This document shows positions 60,779 to 64,000 of a stretch of 64,000 nt of DNA, in pieces; position 1 is the stretch's first letter, and each line of letters begins with the position of its first letter. This stretch comes from Oscillospiraceae bacterium (GTDB lineage: Bacteria; Bacillota; Clostridia; Oscillospirales; Ruminococcaceae). Below the pieces are notes generated by a model, which was not told the DNA's origin, did no database searches, and saw only the letters and a program-made list of their open reading frames with translations. Both the position numbers and the translations under genes were made by a program. The DNA lies in NCBI GenBank assembly GCA_009783205.1, contig WRHO01000001.1:124001-188000 (forward strand). The letters are read 5' to 3'.

Positions 60779-61930
60779 TCACTCATCATAATCAATTTCG
60801 TTATCATCTTTTGCAAAGAAATCGTCCTCGGGGTCTTTTGATTTTTTACCGGTTTTGGTACGCGCTTCCGGTTCTTCGTTAAAGTATGAATTTTCAACCA
60901 ACGATATAGCGGTATCTTCAATTAAACGCAGATAAGACAATTTTTGAAGCCACTTTTTAGGCACAAAGCCCGCGCCGTGATACGCGCCGAGAAGACCGCC
61001 GCACATTGCGCCGCAGACATCGCTTCTCCCGTCATGATTTACAGCGAGTCGAATTGCGTTTTCATAGCTGTCCTCAAATAGGGCGGCGGCAAAAAGAGCG
61101 ACCCCCAACGCTTGCGCGGCGTTATCGTCCGTTCCTATGCGAGAAATTGCGGTAAGCGGCGATACATTGTCGTCGGAAACGTATCTGCGGACTTTTTCTA
61201 TAACGTCGACCACCTCTTCGTTATTCTTATATGTTTTAAGAATGTCGAACGCTTTTTTTATAGCGTGGTCAATAGTCGCGCCGTTGATTAGCTCGGCAAT
61301 TACCGTCGAATAATACCCCGCAGATAAATAGGAAACCGGGCTTCCGTGGGTAATCGCGGCAAAGTCCGCCCCCGCACGAAAGGCGAGCTCTGAATCATAA
61401 TTAAAAAACAAACCCGCCGGTAAAACGCGCTTTACCGCGCCGGTGTCCGAATAACCGTTCAATGGGGAAACAATCTTTCCGTAAACCGAATTGCGGATTC
61501 TCGAAAGCACATCTATGTTGACCGGTTCGATAAAACGCTTTTGATACATTCCCTTAGTTTTGATTAGTTTCGAGCGGTAAGCATTAACATTTTTGTCAAA
61601 CAGCCACGAGTATTCGTCGCCCGCAATTGTCTTCGTCTGTGTGTAAAGCCAAAGCTGATATGCGTACAAGACATATTCCGTATAATTGACCCCCTCTTCC
61701 TTTTGGGTCATCGCCGCCCACAGAATCCCGTCGGTTGTGAAAAGCGTTAATTGTGTTGCGTCGGTAAAAAGCGCGGTATTTGTTTTCGCGCTCACCGCTA
61801 ATCTGAGACAACCGTTTTTTTCAAAACGATTGCATATCTCCATAAATGTAAGCTCGCGGCAAGGAAAGCCGAAAGCGTCGCCCACCGAAAACCCGGTGTA
61901 CGCCCCTATAAATCTCGAAGCATGGTCCAT
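60779..61930 (-). CDS. ADP-ribosylglycohydrolase family protein with altered metal site
   Basis: 383 residues. The N-terminus FIGAYTGFSVGDAFGFPCRE corresponds to G-x-GDALG-P-E. The metal-binding TDDTQM appears as FTDATQLTLFTTDG (second Asp to Ala), and the C-terminal GGDADTIA appears as NHDGRSDVCGAMCGGLLGAY. The fold is clear; metal binding is doubtful. The C-terminus (~355-383) is a charged tail. Such proteins can reverse ADP-ribosylation or process related compounds. Probably in one operon with malQ (33 bp) and rlmH (23 bp). Confidence 0.78.
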   Translation of the reverse strand: MDHASRFIGAYTGFSVGDAFGFPCRELTFMEICNRFEKNGCLRLAVSAKTNTALFTDATQLTLFTTDGILWAAMTQKEEGVNYTEYVLYAYQLWLYTQTKTIAGDEYSWLFDKNVNAYRSKLIKTKGMYQKRFIEPVNIDVLSRIRNSVYGKIVSPLNGYSDTGAVKRVLPAGLFFNYDSELAFRAGADFAAITHGSPVSYLSAGYYSTVIAELINGATIDHAIKKAFDILKTYKNNEEVVDVIEKVRRYVSDDNVSPLTAISRIGTDDNAAQALGVALFAAALFEDSYENAIRLAVNHDGRSDVCGAMCGGLLGAYHGAGFVPKKWLQKLSYLRLIEDTAISLVENSYFNEEPEARTKTGKKSKDPEDDFFAKDDNEIDYDE

Positions 61931-61953
61931 TTTTCAAGCCTTTCGTATATATA

Positions 61954-62376
61954 TTATTTGTGATATTTCCTATTATTCTGTATAGACAAAGCGCGATAAA
62001 TTTGTTCTAAAAGCATTACCTTTGCCAACCTATGCGGAAAAGTCATTTTTGACATAGAAAATTTTTTATCGGAAATTTCCTTTATCTCTGTCGGAAGACC
62101 GTCCGACCCGCCTATAATAAAGCAAATGCCTTTTTTCTCGGAAAGATAAATTTTTTCTAAAGTAGCCGAAAACTCATCACTCGAAAAAGAGTCGCCCTCG
62201 ATACACAAAGCGAATATATACGCCCCCGACGGAATTTTTTGCAAAATCGCCGAATCGTCCTTAACGTCAATTAATTTTACCTTACCGAACGCCCCGATTC
62301 TTTTTGCATATTCGTCAACCGCCTCCGCAAAATAACTTTCCTTCAACCGCCCGACAGAAATGACCGTAAAATTCAC
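61954..62376 (-). CDS. rlmH: 23S rRNA (pseudouridine1915-N3)-methyltransferase
   Basis: 140 residues, a normal SPOUT-type trefoil-knot methyltransferase. Segments ICFIIGGSDGLP (SAM site) and FSMSKMTFPHRLAKVMLLEQ, IYRALSIQNNRKYHK at the end are typical; the YHK terminus is conserved. Confidence 0.95.
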   Translation of the reverse strand: MNFTVISVGRLKESYFAEAVDEYAKRIGAFGKVKLIDVKDDSAILQKIPSGAYIFALCIEGDSFSSDEFSATLEKIYLSEKKGICFIIGGSDGLPTEIKEISDKKFSMSKMTFPHRLAKVMLLEQIYRALSIQNNRKYHK

Positions 62377-62392
62377 TATTCGCCTTCCCCGT

Positions 62393-63994
62393 TCATCTTC
62401 TTATTCTTTTATTTGGGGGGCGTTTTCTCGCCGCCGCTAACCTTCTTCTGTGTCTGTTAATATAGTTCATTATAATTAAAACTATTATTGCCGCGCCGAG
62501 GAGAAGTATTAACGGGATAAACCACTTTTGCCCGAAAAAACCGCTCAATCTGTCGCGGGCAATTGCGCCCGATGTTTTCGCAACCGCGTCACCCGCCATA
62601 AGCTGAAGCTTTACGAGCGATTGTCCCGCTATTTGAAGCTCCATTGTTCCGAGTACGTCCCCCTTGGCAATCGGCGCGCTGACCACCCCTTCGCGAATAT
62701 CGCACTCACACTCTTTATCTGTATCGGCGTCCGTGCTTCCGCAGGAACATTCGTCCGACGCTAAGCTTATTATTGGGTTAATCGCGCTGTCTGCGTCAAC
62801 GCTGTTCGGCAGAAGCGTCCAAAAATCCGAATCTATCATAGGAAAAAGCTGTACCTCATCTGCCGAGCCGTATAAAACCTTAATCACGGCAAGCGGGTCG
62901 GTAGTTCTTATGATACAATCGTTCTCAAAAGACGAAAAAGCCCAACCATACAGAGCTTTATGGTCGTTAAACGCATGATGAAGCCCCTGTTGGTCGCCCT
63001 CGCGGTCATATTTTAAGAGCCACGGCGCGCCCATTGTGACAATCATGTATCTGTAGTTGTCTCTGTCGACATTTCTGTTTGCGACCGAAACTAAATTTGC
63101 GAGTCCGGGGTGTTCGACCCATTCGCCGTTGCTCCTTGTGTAATAGCTGTCGAAGCCGCCCGTTTTAATCCCCTTTGCGAATTGATAATAATAAGACGAT
63201 GTATTTCGCAAGAGCCAGTTTGTATTAACCACAACCCCGTCGGGGTTATATTGGCTAATCGGAACCGCATATTCGACGGTGTTGACCAATTCGGGGAAAA
63301 AACTGTGTTTCTCGTAGGCGTACTTTGTGATTAAGAACATATCGTATGCGGTTGAGTAATTCTCCGGCTCAAATAAACCGTGCGCGTTGCTGAAGTGTGT
63401 GTTTTCCGCGCCGAGCTTTGCGGCTAAGTCGTTCATTTTTTGTACAAAATTGTTTATACGCTCCTCCGGCTGTCCCTCGCCTATGTTGTACGCTAATATA
63501 TTTGCCGCTTCACAGCCCGACGGAAGCATCATTCCGTATAAAGCGTCGCGTATGGAAATATCATCATTGAGGTCAAAGCCCGCAGTTGCCGCCTCTTGTT
63601 TATTAGGGTCGCCGCTCATAAACTCCGCCGTAACAAGCTGTGGGTATTCGGCTTTTTTCTCGAGATTCTTCTCATATTCGAGAACCACCAAGGCGGTCAT
63701 TATTTTTGTTGTAGACGCCGGCCAAAGCCTTTTATCCGCATTTTTTGAATAAACGGCAACGCCCGTATCCATGTTGTATACGTATACCCCGTCGCTCATT
63801 ATGTCTCTGTCCGGGTGAATCCCCCCCAAGACGAATATGCCGTCGCCCGTTTCGCTCCCGCCTTCGTCCGAATTGGCGTTATCGGCGGCGGCAAAAAGAG
63901 GGAAACCCGCTTGTCCGCAGATAAAAACGGATAAAACAAGTATAAGCGGGAAAAGGATTGTCGAAAAATTTTTTATATTTTTTCGCCTGAACAT
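62393..63994 (-). CDS. D-alanyl-D-alanine carboxypeptidase (DacF/PBP5-like)
   Basis: 533 residues as read from the ATG at 63994, only 6 bp from the window edge, so the true start could lie beyond. Signal helix at ~10-36. Active-site S94TTK (PASTTKIMTAL), SGCEAAN (the SxN motif as Ser-Gly-Cys... shifted; family SGN) and KTG in KGIKTGGFDSYYTR. A C-terminal domain with VVSAPIAKGDVLGTMELQ precedes a membrane anchor (~495-520) and a basic tail. A Cys-rich insert CSCGSTDADTDKECECD (~425-445) is unusual. It trims peptidoglycan stem peptides. Confidence 0.9.
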   Translation of the reverse strand: MFRRKNIKNFSTILFPLILVLSVFICGQAGFPLFAAADNANSDEGGSETGDGIFVLGGIHPDRDIMSDGVYVYNMDTGVAVYSKNADKRLWPASTTKIMTALVVLEYEKNLEKKAEYPQLVTAEFMSGDPNKQEAATAGFDLNDDISIRDALYGMMLPSGCEAANILAYNIGEGQPEERINNFVQKMNDLAAKLGAENTHFSNAHGLFEPENYSTAYDMFLITKYAYEKHSFFPELVNTVEYAVPISQYNPDGVVVNTNWLLRNTSSYYYQFAKGIKTGGFDSYYTRSNGEWVEHPGLANLVSVANRNVDRDNYRYMIVTMGAPWLLKYDREGDQQGLHHAFNDHKALYGWAFSSFENDCIIRTTDPLAVIKVLYGSADEVQLFPMIDSDFWTLLPNSVDADSAINPIISLASDECSCGSTDADTDKECECDIREGVVSAPIAKGDVLGTMELQIAGQSLVKLQLMAGDAVAKTSGAIARDRLSGFFGQKWFIPLILLLGAAIIVLIIMNYINRHRRRLAAARKRPPNKRIRR

Positions 63995-64000
63995 ATAGAC

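Overview
The window is a chromosomal segment of a spore-forming, Gram-positive anaerobe, most likely class Clostridia (Oscillospirales/Ruminococcaceae-like). The grounds are a complete spoIIIAA-AH sporulation operon, LL-diaminopimelate aminotransferase, formate-tetrahydrofolate ligase, RNase Y, RemA, monoderm-type type IV pilus genes without a secretin, and the gene order nusB-xseAB-ispA-dxs-tlyA-nadK-argR-recN. Most genes have clear purine-rich ribosome sites and many overlap as ATGA. I saw no tRNA, rRNA, CRISPR array, transposase or phage gene.

Layout. 1-4.0 kb (minus): a membrane pseudokinase with a PASTA-like outer region, ispD, remA, gmk and the start of priA. 4.2-8.0 kb (plus): rny, an unreported-looking 55-residue gene and an FtsA-like ATPase. 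8.0-9.2 kb: dapL. 9.2-31.5 kb: a type IV pilus locus. It holds a GH26-like lipoprotein lacking recognisable catalytic residues, pilC, a pilM-pilN fusion, pilO, then three very large cysteine-rich minor-pilin-like proteins (1185, 418 and 2095 residues). The last of these ends in a carbohydrate-binding-module-like domain. Next comes a small cassette region (toxin-antitoxin pair, coiled-coil repeat protein, small ORF) punctuated by three near-identical hairpins, then pilD, pilB and pilT. 31.6-36.1 kb: fhs, tsaE, tsaB, a heptad-repeat protein, rpiB, upp. 36.2-40.4 kb: a solute-binding protein, then a minus-strand group (class II aldolase, HD protein, two membrane proteins). 40.6-45.6 kb: the spoIIIA operon. 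45.6-55.6 kb: asp23-like gene, nusB, xseA, xseB, ispA, a DUF212 protein, dxs, tlyA, nadK, a PsiE-like protein, argR, recN. 55.6-64 kb: mostly minus strand: DUF5610-like protein, comEA-like (plus), two ECF S components, a stand-alone prepilin with a strong promoter, an ArsC/Spx-like protein, malQ, an ADP-ribosylglycohydrolase-like protein, rlmH and a DacF-type carboxypeptidase.

How it may fit together. PilB and PilT would drive extension and retraction of a pilus made by PilC/PilM-N/PilO and matured by PilD. The prepilin at 57.5-58.3 kb could be the main subunit, and the three large Cys-rich proteins could form a tip or adhesin complex. The sugar-binding-like end of the largest one and the neighbouring GH26-like lipoprotein suggest attachment to plant polysaccharide. 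A ComEA-like DNA-binding protein nearby leaves DNA uptake as a second possible role. This is inference from sequence alone.

Non-coding highlights: a family of three ~160-bp elements with different terminal inverted repeats but a shared core whose stem shows a compensatory base change (one copy lies inside the spoIIIA operon); a 15-bp perfect palindrome over the promoter of the asp23-nusB operon; a 74-bp-spaced direct repeat with a hairpin in front of spoIIIAA; and two coiled-coil genes carrying in-frame heptad-length DNA repeats.
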